In this document: positions 20,936 to 30,749 of the stretch, piece after piece | Position numbering within the stretch: position 1 is the stretch's first letter | Layout of the letters: every line of letters starts with the position of its first letter | From: Odontocerum albicorne | Taxonomy: Eukaryota > Arthropoda > Insecta > Trichoptera > Odontoceridae | Length of the DNA: 64,000 bases | Reading direction: 5' to 3' | Assembly (NCBI GenBank): GCA_949825065.1 | Contig: OX463859.1 | Location: forward strand, 10,627,606-10,691,605 | The notes under the pieces: generated by a model | The model's database searches: none | Told to the model about the DNA's origin: nothing | What the model saw: the letters and a program-made list of their open reading frames with translations, nothing else | Position numbers and translations under genes: made by a program

Positions 20936-20992
20936 ATATGAAAATTCTTTCCCTTTATCTAGCTCCAATAACTTTATATTAGTTTAAATATA

Positions 20993-21580
20993 ACATGTTT
21001 TCGTTGTATACTTCATAACCTGGTGGGTTATTGCCATATCGCTACCCTAATTTGTAAATTTGCTAACTCCATAAATACAAACTTTACAGGGCGGCAATAA
21101 AACTGCATAACTATTCTAAATTAAGTGTTATAAATATCAAGACGACCAAGAGATACACTCCGAAAAAATATAAGTTAAATATCATTATCACTTGATTCTA
21201 ACGGATACACATACAAAATGGTGTAGTTACACATTTTGCAGTTTTGCAATTGGTAGCATAAGAGTTATCAATTTTTCTTGAGGCGTTTTTCAAGGCACTT
21301 TCAGTAATTTTGGACATGTCAAATTTTTGTATCATGTGTATTTGAATGTCGAGAACAAAATGCCATTATTAAGTCATTTTTCGAGAAAAGTGGAGTTAGC
21401 AAATTTACAAATTAGGGTAGCGATATGTTAATTTATTTCATCTAACCAGAAAGTTGTTTTGTAGATCTGAAGTGAAAACCAGGCTGGAACACTTTTTGAA
21501 AGTCTGGCTACCAAAGGGAAACGAACCCAACTCCGGGGTCGATAGACAGGTGTCTTAATTAACTAAGCCAAGAAGGTCGT
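20993..21580 (-). mobile_element. SINE-1 split by a MITE
   Basis: Tail at 20993-21038 ('cttcataacctggtgggtta'), body and head at 21426-21580 ('aagccaagaaggtcgtcac' end). The 385-bp element at 21039-21423 lies in the tail. Confidence 0.85.
21039..21423. mobile_element. MITE with 33-bp perfect TIRs and TA duplication
   Basis: Starts tcgctaccctaatttgtaaa and ends with its exact reverse complement over 33 bp. Flanked by TA on both sides (21037-21038, 21424-21425), as for Tc1/mariner-type transposition. The 319-bp centre has no coding potential. Confidence 0.9.
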
Positions 21581-21584
21581 CACC

Positions 21585-22095
21585 CTTGATCCAGATCCCT
21601 TTCTCTTCGACCTTCATCGTTAAAAAAGGATACAAAATTCTTTAAATATTTTTTGAAATACTATTAAAAATAAAATAAGATCGACACTAGTCACTGTAAA
21701 AACTACATAAAAATAAATCAATTTATTAATTTAAGTCTATAAATCAATGTCTTCTTAAACACTATGTTAGCAATCGGCCACTATTTCATATAATTTTAGA
21801 ATCTCCTACGCACTCCAGTTAACAATAAATCATTGACCTTTTTTAGAAAAAAAGGACATTACTATATTTAAAAAAAGTACAAAAGGTACCAGGAGAGATG
21901 ACAAATGACTGTCGTGGGAATCGAACCCTGCAGGTAGCCAAAAGATGGGCAAGTTTTTGAAGATAACAATTATTATTTTTGAAATCTGTAAAAGCGTGTA
22001 TAATTTATTTTTTCAAATCAAACCGTATGATGTAATTTAAGCTATTGTGTTCGCAGTTGGAAGTTTACTTTGTTTTACTAGATCCAACGGCTGAT
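21585..22095. other. unassigned tract
   Basis: A B-box-like string ('gtgggaatcgaaccctgcag', 21915-21935) is the only hint of a repeat. Confidence 0.35.
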
Positions 22096-22098
22096 CGA

Positions 22099-22190
22099 AG
22101 ACCTTTGTGGCCTAGTTGGGAATACGGTTAACTAGGGGGTTTCGAGTTTGATTCCAAATGGTACCCAAAAAAAAGGTTCCCAGTCTATAA
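22099..22190 (+). mobile_element. SINE-1 variant, head half
   Basis: Head 'tttgtggcctagttgggaat', diverged B box 'cgagtttgattccaaatgg', then an A run and 'ggttcccagtctat'. The linker differs from the main SINE-1 type; compare 53748-53870. Confidence 0.65.
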
Positions 22191-22261
22191 GTAAAGTAAT
22201 TCGTCTGGCGGGAATATTTGCAGTCGCAATACGTGTGCGAGTATTCTTACCTCTTCATGTC

Positions 22262-22600
22262 CGGTAGTATATCTAATAATTATTATATAATAATAATAAT
22301 ACTACATATTTTTATAGTGCCGTTTAGAGAGCTGGCTCTCCTCAAGGGCACACCAACTCTGAATCAATGACCACTATTATTGACATATTAAAATTATTAT
22401 CAACAGAATAAATATATCTAAGCTAAGTTTGAGAAACAGATTAAATTAGGTACTTTCCCGTATCTTTGTATGCTTAGAATAACATATTTGGTAAGAAAAC
22501 CACAGAAAACTTACCAAAGGAAGACAAACTACAAATAAACCTTACTAAATATTCCGACATGTGATAGTAACACATTTGATTTTATGTGTTGTGTTCATAC
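22262..22600 (+). repeat. F2 repeat, near full length
   Basis: (ATA)n start, 'gtgccgtttagagagctggc', diverged B box, 'gacatattaaaattattat', and the distal part 'aagaaaaccacagaaaactt', 'gacaaactacaaataaacc', 'gtgatagtaacacat'. Confidence 0.8.
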
Positions 22601-22619
22601 TTGTCCAGTGATTCTAAAC

Positions 22620-23607
22620 ACAAAGGGTGAGCATTAATGGGGTCAAAGACAATGTTGTCTTCACTCACATTTCAATATGTTTGTATCTCCAATTTGAATA
22701 TGTTATGTTGAGGGGGGCACCATTGAAATTAATGAAAGAAAGCGGCTGAAACATGTCTCATCGATGTTTTTTGTTTCCTTCCAATAAACAGTTTGAAATT
22801 ATCTTGTACTATTTTCAAAATATGTACTCACTTTGGAAATATTCAATGTTGACAATTCAAACACTTGCACTATTTTATCTTTTTGTGGATCAAAAGTACA
22901 GTTTTTTTTCTTCACACATTATTGTAAACTTTAATTTTGTAACTGATTTTGGTGAAGACTATAAAGTGAAACATTGATTCAAAAACGTCTAAAAGTGGTC
23001 TGTTTTATTCGTAGCACTTAGTGATCTGGGCATAACAAAATACATAAATGTCTTAAAACGTATAAATTAGTACTCAGCAGGGACTATTGTACTTAATAAA
23101 AAATCAAACTAAATTGAAATAAAAATTTGTAAACGTGATACTTTTTCACTTTAATTTATCTATTTGCCGAATAGTTTGCTGGGGAAGATTTTCCTATGGT
23201 AACAAATCCACCACGTTAAACGAAAGTGCAATACAATATTTATATTGTTGTGAAATTCGTTAGATTCGAAATAGAACCGATTCAATTTTGGCACATGTAA
23301 CAGGTGATTCTTTACAAAAGAAATGATTTGGATAAATTTGTTCCAAAACTGACCAGATTATATACGGATCAGTATCCAATAAAAGATGACGCAACATTCC
23401 GTGTATTGTGGCTTAATTTCTGTGGAAAATTTTAATAATTTCACACGATAATAAGAAACACACATACTCGTACACCTGGTAGACGCAAACAAGATAAGAT
23501 GGGATAGATTCTTTTAAACTCGCTAGATGTGATGTATTCCATACAATTTATATTTTAATTACTTAAATTTCATTGGTTGATTGTGTAAAAAAATTAAGTA
23601 TTTTGTG
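22620..23607. other. unassigned tract
   Basis: No family recognised. The 74-codon frame at 22753-22977 is AT-rich and unlikely to be a gene. Confidence 0.4.
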
Positions 23608-24603
23608 GTGGGCATTTCTCTCCGTGGTTGCAGTCCTAAGACTGGTTTGCAGCAATTTCAACTCTTCTCCTCCATTCCCCCCTGTCCTGTGCGGCTCTTT
23701 TGAAATCTGTATATGTTGAGCAGCGCACGTCCACCAACAGGTCCTCCAGGTACTCTCGGCGTGGGCGTCCCCTAGAGTTTGTCCCCTCGGTCATACCGTC
23801 CATTATGGCATGCAAGAGGCCCTCTTGTCGTATTATATGACCGATCCATCTTGCACGCCTTTCGGACAGGATCCTGAGCAGGTGCCTTCCTCCTTCGATT
23901 CGTTGGAGAACCTCTTCATTTGTGATGCGGTCTCTCCAGGAAATTCCTAATAGTCTTCTATAGGACCACATCTCAAAAGCCTCTATTCTTCGTCTATCTC
24001 TTTCGGATAGGCACCATGTCTCGCAGCCGTACATCAAGATACTCCATACATAGGTCTTGATGAGGAGTATTCTCAGTTTTAGGTCTATATTATTTGATTC
24101 TATTATTTTCGACCTTTTATTAAATGCAAGTCTAGCCTGATGTATACGGCTGTCGACCTCGCTCTTGGACCGACCATCCCATGTTATTTTGCTCCCGAGG
24201 TAGACAAACTCCTTGGTGTTCTTTAGTGGTTTACCCGACATCACTATTCTCATCTGGTGTTGCGCTCGGCCTACAGTCAGCAGCTTTGTTTTGTCTTTAT
24301 TTATCTTCATACTGTAGTTATTTTGAAGAATGCTTTCCATAGTTGTTAAGGCCTCTTGTAGTTCCTCTTCACTTTCAGCAACCATAGCAATATCGTCAGC
24401 GAACCTTATCATATCCACCTTTTGCCCATGTATCTTTACACCTTCTCTGTGACTCATTCTCTCTCTCAAGTCGTCAATCGCGCTCTGTATATAGGCGTTA
24501 AAAAGAACAGGTGACAGAGAGCATCCCTGCCTTACCCCTTGTCTTATATTGGCTTCCTTTGTGTCCTTGTGTCCTTGTGTCCTTTGTGTCCTTGTGGGCA
24601 TTT
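23608..24603 (-). mobile_element. LINE-D, 5'-truncated, with target duplication
   Basis: The 10-bp direct repeat gtgggcattt flanks the element (23608-23617 and 24594-24603). The 3' UTR is only about 18 bp, as in RTE-type LINEs. The 5' junction carries four short 'tgtccttg'-type repeats (about 24556-24593) not derived from coding sequence. Confidence 0.9.
23636..24601 (-). CDS. LINE-D reverse transcriptase, C-terminal part
   Basis: An uninterrupted frame of 321 codons, of which about the first 15 come from the junction repeat, so the listed ATG is not the native start. The native protein would extend N-terminally through the endonuclease and the RT fingers. Visible blocks: 'IRQGVRQGCSLSPVLFNAYI' (residues about 19-38; RT motif B), 'RFADDIAMVAES' (about 71-82; catalytic motif C, with FADD), 'FVYLGSKITWDGRSKSEV' (about 132-149), 'YGCETWCLSERDRRRIEAFE' (about 190-209), 'RRARWIGHIIRQEG' (about 248-261), 'GRPRREYLEDLL' and finally 'AAQDRGEWRRRV'. 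This order is that of RTE-like LINEs. Without endonuclease and RT motifs upstream the fragment cannot transpose by itself. Absence of stops and the clean target duplication suggest that it is the youngest LINE in the window. Confidence 0.85.
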   Translation of the reverse strand: MPTRTQRTQGHKDTKEANIRQGVRQGCSLSPVLFNAYIQSAIDDLRERMSHREGVKIHGQKVDMIRFADDIAMVAESEEELQEALTTMESILQNNYSMKINKDKTKLLTVGRAQHQMRIVMSGKPLKNTKEFVYLGSKITWDGRSKSEVDSRIHQARLAFNKRSKIIESNNIDLKLRILLIKTYVWSILMYGCETWCLSERDRRRIEAFEMWSYRRLLGISWRDRITNEEVLQRIEGGRHLLRILSERRARWIGHIIRQEGLLHAIMDGMTEGTNSRGRPRREYLEDLLVDVRCSTYTDFKRAAQDRGEWRRRVEIAANQS

Positions 24604-25187
24604 ACCATGGATGAAATATTAGCGCGTGCTCTATAAAAATGCATATATTATGAGGAAAATTGCATGCGATATTTTTACTATCCCTAACAGCATTTTTTCA
24701 CTGTTATTTTGTTTATTTATTTAGTGTCAACAAATTACATAATTAAAGTTAATTGTATGTACTTAATGGTATGTAATTAATGTAAGTACATCTATCATTT
24801 TAAATCCTTAAAATTTATATTCACATTTCTTTCATTTCAACAATACTTAAATTTATTTCAAACATAACATATGATATAAAACGCATAGGCAAAAAAGTCC
24901 GAATATTCATGGTTACTTTCACACTTCTTGACATTTCGTAGAAAAAGTAAATATAATAGTTATGTAAATTAAATTGACTTGAAGTCGTTTTGGTTTCTGG
25001 AAGACATCAAAAGTCATCCGACTTCTCGTGGATTTGATTAATAAAACTGTGATTTTGTTATTGAAGAAAAAATCGGCGATCATCAGAGAAATATTTGACA
25101 AATATTAATTAAACGAGTTAAACGTTTTGTATTTCTTAATTGTTGTGTACCTGTATCGATTTTCTTCGTTTAAAAAAAATTAATTAG
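24604..25187. other. unassigned AT-rich tract
   Basis: Nothing recognised. Confidence 0.4.
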
Positions 25188-25441
25188 TATATTATTTATA
25201 GTTAAGGCATTAACATTGTGGGGGTTTAAAGACATTGTAATTTGTTTTATTAAACACTGTTTATTCCACTTTTTGTAACGGTATAACCCTACTGGTTTCA
25301 AGGCTTTCACCTCATCTTTAGGGGAGCACAAACAAGACTTGTTTGTGCTCCCCTGAAGATGAGGTGAAAGCCTTGAAACCGGTAGGGTTATATCGTTACA
25401 AAAAGTGGAATAAACAGTGTTTGATGAAACAAGTTACAACA
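25188..25441. repeat. PAL palindromic element, best copy
   Basis: The left arm (about 25234-25336) and right arm (25338-25441) are almost exact reverse complements centred on 25337 (gcacaaacaag-a-cttgtttgtgc), a stem of about 100 bp without a loop. The left side extends further, to the 'gccttaactata' tail in reverse. Each arm carries CTGAWGA...GAAAC; on the right these are at 25353-25359 and 25375-25379. No coding capacity. Confidence 0.9.
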
Positions 25442-25740
25442 AATTAAATTAGGTAGTTTCGCTGTATCATTTGAATATGTAGTCTACCAATAAGTTTACT
25501 GAAATTTTCAAGCTAAACATAGTTTCCGTAACATTAATAGATACCAGAAAGTACCCTATCTAATAGCCGCAGCCTTCACCTTCCCATTCTTAAGCTAAAC
25601 TTATTTTTTTGAAAATATTTATAACTCATCAATAATAGTCGTTTCGAATCAAGAGTAAGATCACCCTTGAAGAGGGTCTGTTCTCTAAATGGCTCTAAAT
25701 AAATTTTCTTTGAATTGTTATTATTGAATAAATTTTTTGG
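25442..25740 (-). repeat. F2 repeat, near full length
   Basis: Reverse-strand copy ending in 'ttgttattattgaataa'. Core complement 'gaagagggtctgttctc' and B-box region 'tttcgaatcaagagtaag'. Confidence 0.75.
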
Positions 25741-25852
25741 TTACGCAAATATTGTATTATATTTTATTATCGTTGTGTGTATTGCAATAGTAGAGAATCA
25801 GAATCTGCTAAGATGATATATAGTCCACAAGAATATTTAAGTACATCATTTT

Positions 25853-25935
25853 CTTGGGAGTGAAACATGTTTGGAAGTGGAACATGTTTGGGAGTGAAAC
25901 ATGATTGGGGGTGAAACATGTTTGGGAGTGAAACA
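25853..25935. repeat. short minisatellite, about 17-18 bp unit
   Basis: Four to five copies of 'gggagtgaaacatgtttg' with small variations. Confidence 0.85.
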
Positions 25936-25987
25936 AGACTAAAAAGAGCCAAATAAATACTGTAGAAATGCATGAACTTCTAGAATA

Positions 25988-26365
25988 CATGGGGTGACTA
26001 TGTATTACAGAATACTGAATGAAAAGATTAGGAATGATTGTGAACTTAAGGTTGATGTTTTGAACAAGATAAAGAAGACCACTTTAAGATGGTTTGGACA
26101 CGTGGAATAAAGAAATAGATAAAGATCAACAAAACAAATATACCTGTATAGTGCAAATGTGAGTAGAATGCGTGGTAGAGAAAGACCGAGGAAAGTATGA
26201 TTGGATCAAGTGTACGATATTTTGAAAGAAGGAAATGTAAAAGTCAGAAGAATCATAGGAATTGTACGAGAAGGTGTATGAATGTTGGTGGAATATTTGG
26301 TACTCTTTTTTTCTATATATTCCGATAGATAGACGGCGTGATGTATAGACGTAGTGGTTTTCATT
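25988..26365 (+). pseudogene. LINE-A remnant, copy 1 of a tandem pair
   Basis: Starts 'gggtgactatgtattacaga' and covers 'LRWFGHVE', 'RGRERPRKV' and the terminal block. Frames are broken: a stop follows directly after 'GHVE'. Together with the flanking 26392-26515 it is repeated at 26520-27005. Confidence 0.75.
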
Positions 26366-26391
26366 TCAATCTCCCTTCTTTCTTCCCCGAC

Positions 26392-27005
26392 CAAATAGCA
26401 CTCCAAGAATTTAAGTTAAGGGCGAGGAAAAATTTCTTAAGAAAAAACCCTCCAAGTAAAGCCAACCCATGAACTATATACACTTGAGGGCTCAGTTACC
26501 ATGATAACACCTGGTACTATATGAGGTGACAATTTATGACAGAATGCGAAATGAAGTAATTAGGGATGAATGTGAACTTATAGCTGATGTCTTAAGCAAG
26601 ATGGAGAAGAGCACTCTAAGAGGATTAAGATTTAGAATGGATAAATGAATAAAGATTAATAAAACAAGTATATATTGCAAACATGAGTGGAAGGTGTGTT
26701 AGAGAAAGACCAAAGGTAATATGATTGGATGAAGAGAATGCTATTTTGAAAGAAGGAAATGAAAAATGACAGAAACATCGTAGGAGCTGTATGAGAATGT
26801 GTATGGATATAAAAAAAGACGAAATATATGTCGTGATAGTAAAGCTAGGCACTCTTTCCTTTCTATCAACTCCGACAGCACTCCAAGAATTTTAAGCTAA
26901 GGGGTAGGAAAATATTCTGAATAAATAATCCTTCTAATTAAAGCCAGCCCAAGAACCATGTAACATATGGTTGAGAGTTTAGTTACCACGATAATCCCTG
27001 AACGA
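26392..27005 (+). repeat. non-LINE flank shared by the tandem pair
   Basis: 26392-26515 and 26879-27005 both begin 'cactccaagaattt' and share 'aagccarcccawgaac' and 'agttaccaygataa'. As this flank is not LINE-A sequence elsewhere, the two LINE-A copies are a segmental tandem duplication of about 500 bp, not two insertions. Confidence 0.75.
26520..26880 (+). pseudogene. LINE-A remnant, copy 2 of a tandem pair
   Basis: Parallel to the previous copy ('ggtgacaatttatgacagaa' start) and more decayed around 'LRWFGH'. It ends in the 'ggcactctttcctttctatc' block. Confidence 0.75.
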
Positions 27006-27009
27006 TAAA

Positions 27010-27465
27010 ACTGTTTTCTTATGTGCTACAATTTTGTTATTTTCAAACAGGTTTTTCGACATGTTCGTATCACGAAAGTATAACATCTTCTTTTGAATCA
27101 GAAACAACATCTCCACTATATCGTTATATTGGTATAATTTAAGATTTGTTGTGTTGGCGACTGCTCACGCGCTTCGCTATTGTTTTTCCAAATATTATTT
27201 CGCCATTCTGCTGTCATGTGCCCAGTGGTCTCTCCATGAATTATGAGCCATGCTACACAGGCAGTGTCAAAAAAAGTCCCCGTTTGATATATTATTGGAT
27301 AAATTCGTGATGCCAAAAAATCCGCGACATTTTGTATTGAAATATTAAAATATGTTCCACAAAAAAATAATATGAACATGTTGTTTAAATTAGAACGAAC
27401 ACTAAAATGAAAGCACATCTAATTTAAAGTACCCTTCAGACACATATGTTACATACAGTTTACTT
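27010..27465. other. unassigned tract
   Basis: A 100-codon minus-strand frame (27116-27418) has moderate complexity ('DTACVAWLIIHGETTGHM') but no recognised domain. I cannot tell a decayed gene from chance. Confidence 0.35.
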
Positions 27466-27469
27466 TGAT

Positions 27470-27600
27470 CCCACCACCAGCATTCACACGCCCCAGGTTC
27501 AATTCCTGGCGGATTGACTTCCAGGCTGATTTTACCCTTTGACTATTTTATTTTTCAATTAACGTTTTTCTGTACCTTATATACTGTTTATCATAAATTC
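27470..27600 (+). mobile_element. SINE-like repeat F3
   Basis: B-box-like 'caggttcaattcctggcgga', then 'ttgacttccaggctgatttt' and 'ctgtaccttatatactg'. Shares its body with 40622-40775. Confidence 0.6.
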
Positions 27601-27879
27601 TAATAGCACAATCAAGCAACGCAAAAATAGCGCTATGAAAAAAAACATTGCCTAGCGAAAAACTGCAGCAGATTAAACCTGTCGATTGTCATGGAATTTG
27701 TTGTCCTTGCTATCAGAACTTTGGTTTAGCCCTATCAAGAGTATATACTTGCTGAAGTGCACCAGCTTGAATACAACAAATCGATACACGCACAGGATTC
27801 TTCCATCCATAGAATGGTTAAGAATCATACTCGATCACGAAGGCTTTTTTATCGTATTGTCACTTAGTAACGAAAAAGG

Positions 27880-28080
27880 ATCTACGCAAAGGGAGTCCTC
27901 GTCTAGTTGTGATACAGATAAATATGAAAAGAATATTAGCGACGACGGACTAAAATTTGACGTCACGGGATACGTAAAAGTACTTGCAGTGCAGGTAATA
28001 TAATATATTTATAAAGTGACTTGAGGCCTAGAGTTCAAACAGTCCAGCAAGTGCCGGTACTTATTGATTTGTAATGTGGA
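27880..28080 (+). repeat. R7 repeat, left inverted copy
   Basis: Blocks in the order 'tctagttgtgatacag', 'gacgacggactaaa', 'tttataaagtgacttgagg', 'agagttcaaacagtccagc'. The inverse lies at 28375-28610, so the pair bounds about 300 bp of unique sequence. At the peptide level both arms encode a similar acidic string ending 'DDGLK'. Confidence 0.7.
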
Positions 28081-28374
28081 TGTCGAATTGTAGAAAGGTT
28101 ACTCCAAGGGCAGACATCTGTGACACCAAGTTCTTCGTAGAGGCAGGAAAATGGCTGATGAAAAATGTCTTGAGGACCTCAAATTCATGGGAGAGTGGAT
28201 AACACGTGGATTTGGATTATGGCCGTATCTGGGGATCAAGAATTGGTCCCCACAGTTATCAGAAAAGATACTGCCAGCCTCAAGCTTCCCTTAAATTAGA
28301 AGTTATTATTAATTCCTGCATTCGTTCGTTAATATTTGGGCCGGTTGGCTATTCCAATCTAGTGACGTCAAAGG

Positions 28375-28610
28375 GTAGTTTTGATGCATTTGAAATTTTC
28401 TGTAAAATTACTGGCAATTTGCTGGGCTGTTTGAACTCTAGGCCTTAAGCTACTTTATAAGAAGAAGAAAATATTGCGCAGCGAGTCATTTTCCTTCTTC
28501 TGTGATGTCCGACGTCTTAAGTCCGTCATCTCTACTATTATTTTCACATTCGGATGTGTCGCTACTGGAGAATTAATCCCCTTGGGTAGTTTCTTCTACG
28601 TCAAAGAAGA
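28375..28610 (-). repeat. R7 repeat, right inverted copy
   Basis: Reverse complement of the left copy at about 70% identity by eye ('gggctgtttgaactctaggc', 'ttaagtccgtcatctct'). The arms are long and diverged, so either an old foldback element or two insertions in opposite directions. Confidence 0.7.
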
Positions 28611-28614
28611 TTCC

Positions 28615-29090
28615 GATCTTTTAGAGCCAAAAATATAGGAATTCGATGAATAAATCTTTTGAACTATTGATTTGTCACTTTATTAGTAATATTGGAAATC
28701 GCTGATTGAATCTCTCAACAGATTGGGTGCGTCTGATTTAAAAGGTTAACTTTAATGATTTAGACATTCAATTTAAACATTAACAAAATACAAACTACAA
28801 ACAAATATTTCATAAGTGAACATACCTCTGGCATGAGCCGATATTCGGATAAAGATGTTCCTTGTCACGAGGGACAGGCCCAGTTACGGATCAATGTGTG
28901 CTCGACACAAGCTTTTCGATTATATGGGGTTTCTGGTATTTGAAAAAAAAAAATGGAAAAAGTTCTTCGTACCCCACTCATATATTTTACGATTTCTTGT
29001 TATTTCACTTTACTGTCTGCTTTTTATTGCTCTAATGGTGACGATAGAAAAGTAGCTTGCTACGTGTCATTAAACTCAGTAACTTCTTTT
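28615..29090. other. unassigned tract
   Basis: Nothing recognised. Confidence 0.4.
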
Positions 29091-29093
29091 TTT

Positions 29094-29277
29094 TTATAAT
29101 CTGGCGAGTTTATTGCCATGTGGCAATTTCTTCCAACTAACCAGAAAGATGTTTTTATAGGCCCTAAGTGTTAACCAAACTGGAATCATATTTAAAAAAA
29201 TCTGGGTTCCAGCGGGGATCGAGCCCGCAACCCCCGATCGGCAGACGAGTGTCTTACCACCAGGCCACGGAGGTCGT
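29094..29277 (-). mobile_element. SINE-1, well preserved
   Basis: Reverse strand. Read on that strand: head 'gacctccgtggcctggtggt' (A box), B box 'gcgggctcgatccccgctgg', T-rich linker, 'gggcctataaaaacatcttt', 'ctggttagttggaagaaatt' and tail. One of the best heads in the window. Pol III internal promoter boxes are intact by eye, but the tail lacks the terminal repeats. Confidence 0.9.
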
Positions 29278-29342
29278 CAAATTCTTTGTTATGAAGTAAA
29301 AATTATGTGCTTATATTTATTTTAATATACGAATAATAATAG

Positions 29343-29745
29343 ACGAAGAAGAATACATGGAGTGACAGTGTATGACAGAATATGGACTGGAGTGATTAAG
29401 GATGAATGTGAACTTGTATGGTTTGATAAGTAAGATGAATAAGTGCACGCTGAGATGGTTTGGGCATGTGGAACGATTGAATTAAGAAGACTGAAAAACA
29501 GATATATCACGTAGGTTACATTTGAATGGAAGACGTTTGAGAAGAAGACCAAGGAAAGTATGAATGGATCAAGTGAACGATATTATGAAAGAAAGAAACG
29601 TAGAAAGTTAGAGAAGTCGTAAAATACGTATGAGAAGGTGTATGAACGTGGAAAAGGTGAAAAAGGTGAAAGATGTTTGTCTAGACAGGAAAGTCTGTCA
29701 CTCTATCGTATCTGCTTACATTCACGGGAAAATAGCGTGATGGTA
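29343..29745 (+). pseudogene. LINE-A remnant, long
   Basis: From 'GVTVYDRIWTGVIKDECEL', 'CTLRWFGHVERLN', 'GRRLRRRPRKV', 'MKERNVES', to 'YIHGKIA' in several frames. Stops and shifts abolish coding capacity. Confidence 0.75.
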
Positions 29746-29864
29746 TGTATGTATGTTAATAATTTATTGTATGTATGTTAATAGTTTACTTTAATTGTCG
29801 TATAAGTTCCCTTCTAAAAAGTATGCATTGGCATTCCGCATTCTGTTATAGTGTAACTTTATAT

Positions 29865-30010
29865 ATTCTTCTTAATACATGCATTTCTACAGCGTTTATT
29901 CAGCTCCTCTCGGTATTCTTCTAGGTCCTCGTTTCACTCCCGTACAATAAAGTTGACACCCAACTATTGTGGACTATCATCTTAGCAAATTTTGATACTG
30001 TGTGGTTCGA
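29865..30010 (-). pseudogene. LINE-A fragment, RT-distal
   Basis: 'acagcgtttattcagctcct', 'cactcccgtacaataaagtt', 'tttgatactgtgtggttcga' match the minus-strand LINE-A segment at 38930-39060. Confidence 0.6.
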
Positions 30011-30135
30011 ATATATATTTTATCAAGTCTATTGAAGTTCTAATCTTAGACGTAACATAACTTAATAAATTAATACAAAATGTATAATCATGCTAAATGT
30101 GTAAATTTTTTTAGACAACCTGTATTATGTAGTCA

Positions 30136-30746
30136 TTAACCCTTTCTTCCCTGTGATGTGTAACTAGTACACATTGCTTCTAAAAACTTTAATATCTTTA
30201 TAAATATAATAAATAATGGGTTCAGATTTTAGGTATTCCTTCGTAATACATTTACGCACTGAATGAAAAAAATAATATTGAAAATAATTAGCCCTTATCG
30301 GCCACATCAGAGATATTTTGTGAAAATCGGGAATAAATTCACCAATACAATCAAACGTGTGTGTGACGTAGATATATTCATTCTAAAAAAACCGCTATGG
30401 ATGGGGAAGCGACGCTATTCACATCTCACTCTCATTCTAGTTCGGTATATGGGAACGCAAGAAATAGAATCTCAGTTCCCTCGCTTCTCTCGCTTCAGTA
30501 GCTTTCGGGCATTTGTTAGAGGTGGTCACTTCGCCCATTTTGTGAATGGCGGTCGATGTTTTTTTTTTCATGTTTTCAGCAATAAGATTTCAATTATTAT
30601 CACTTTGGACTTCAAATTTAATTTATTTAAGCGATTGGCTATGAATATTCTTATTTTTCCGATTTTAAATCGCTCATTTTTACATGTGTATTGAATACAT
30701 AGCACCCGAAAGCGTGGATTTTTTAGCACATGAAGGGAAAGGTTAA
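30136..30746. mobile_element. piggyBac-type MITE, copy 1
   Basis: 603 bp (30140-30742) flanked by TTAA on both sides. Ends ccctttcttccctgtg / ...gaagggaaagg. TTAA duplication and CCY-starting short TIRs are the signature of piggyBac-group elements. No transposase: the 143-codon frame inside is not conserved in the other copies. Confidence 0.85.
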
Positions 30747-30749
30747 GAC

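Noticed and set aside
27116..27418. Transposase or host exon on the minus strand
   Set aside because: Reasonable complexity but no motif of any family I know; not enough to call.
30263..30694. 143-codon open frame
   Set aside because: Lies wholly inside a piggyBac-type MITE; the frame is broken in the copies at 35114 and 53004.
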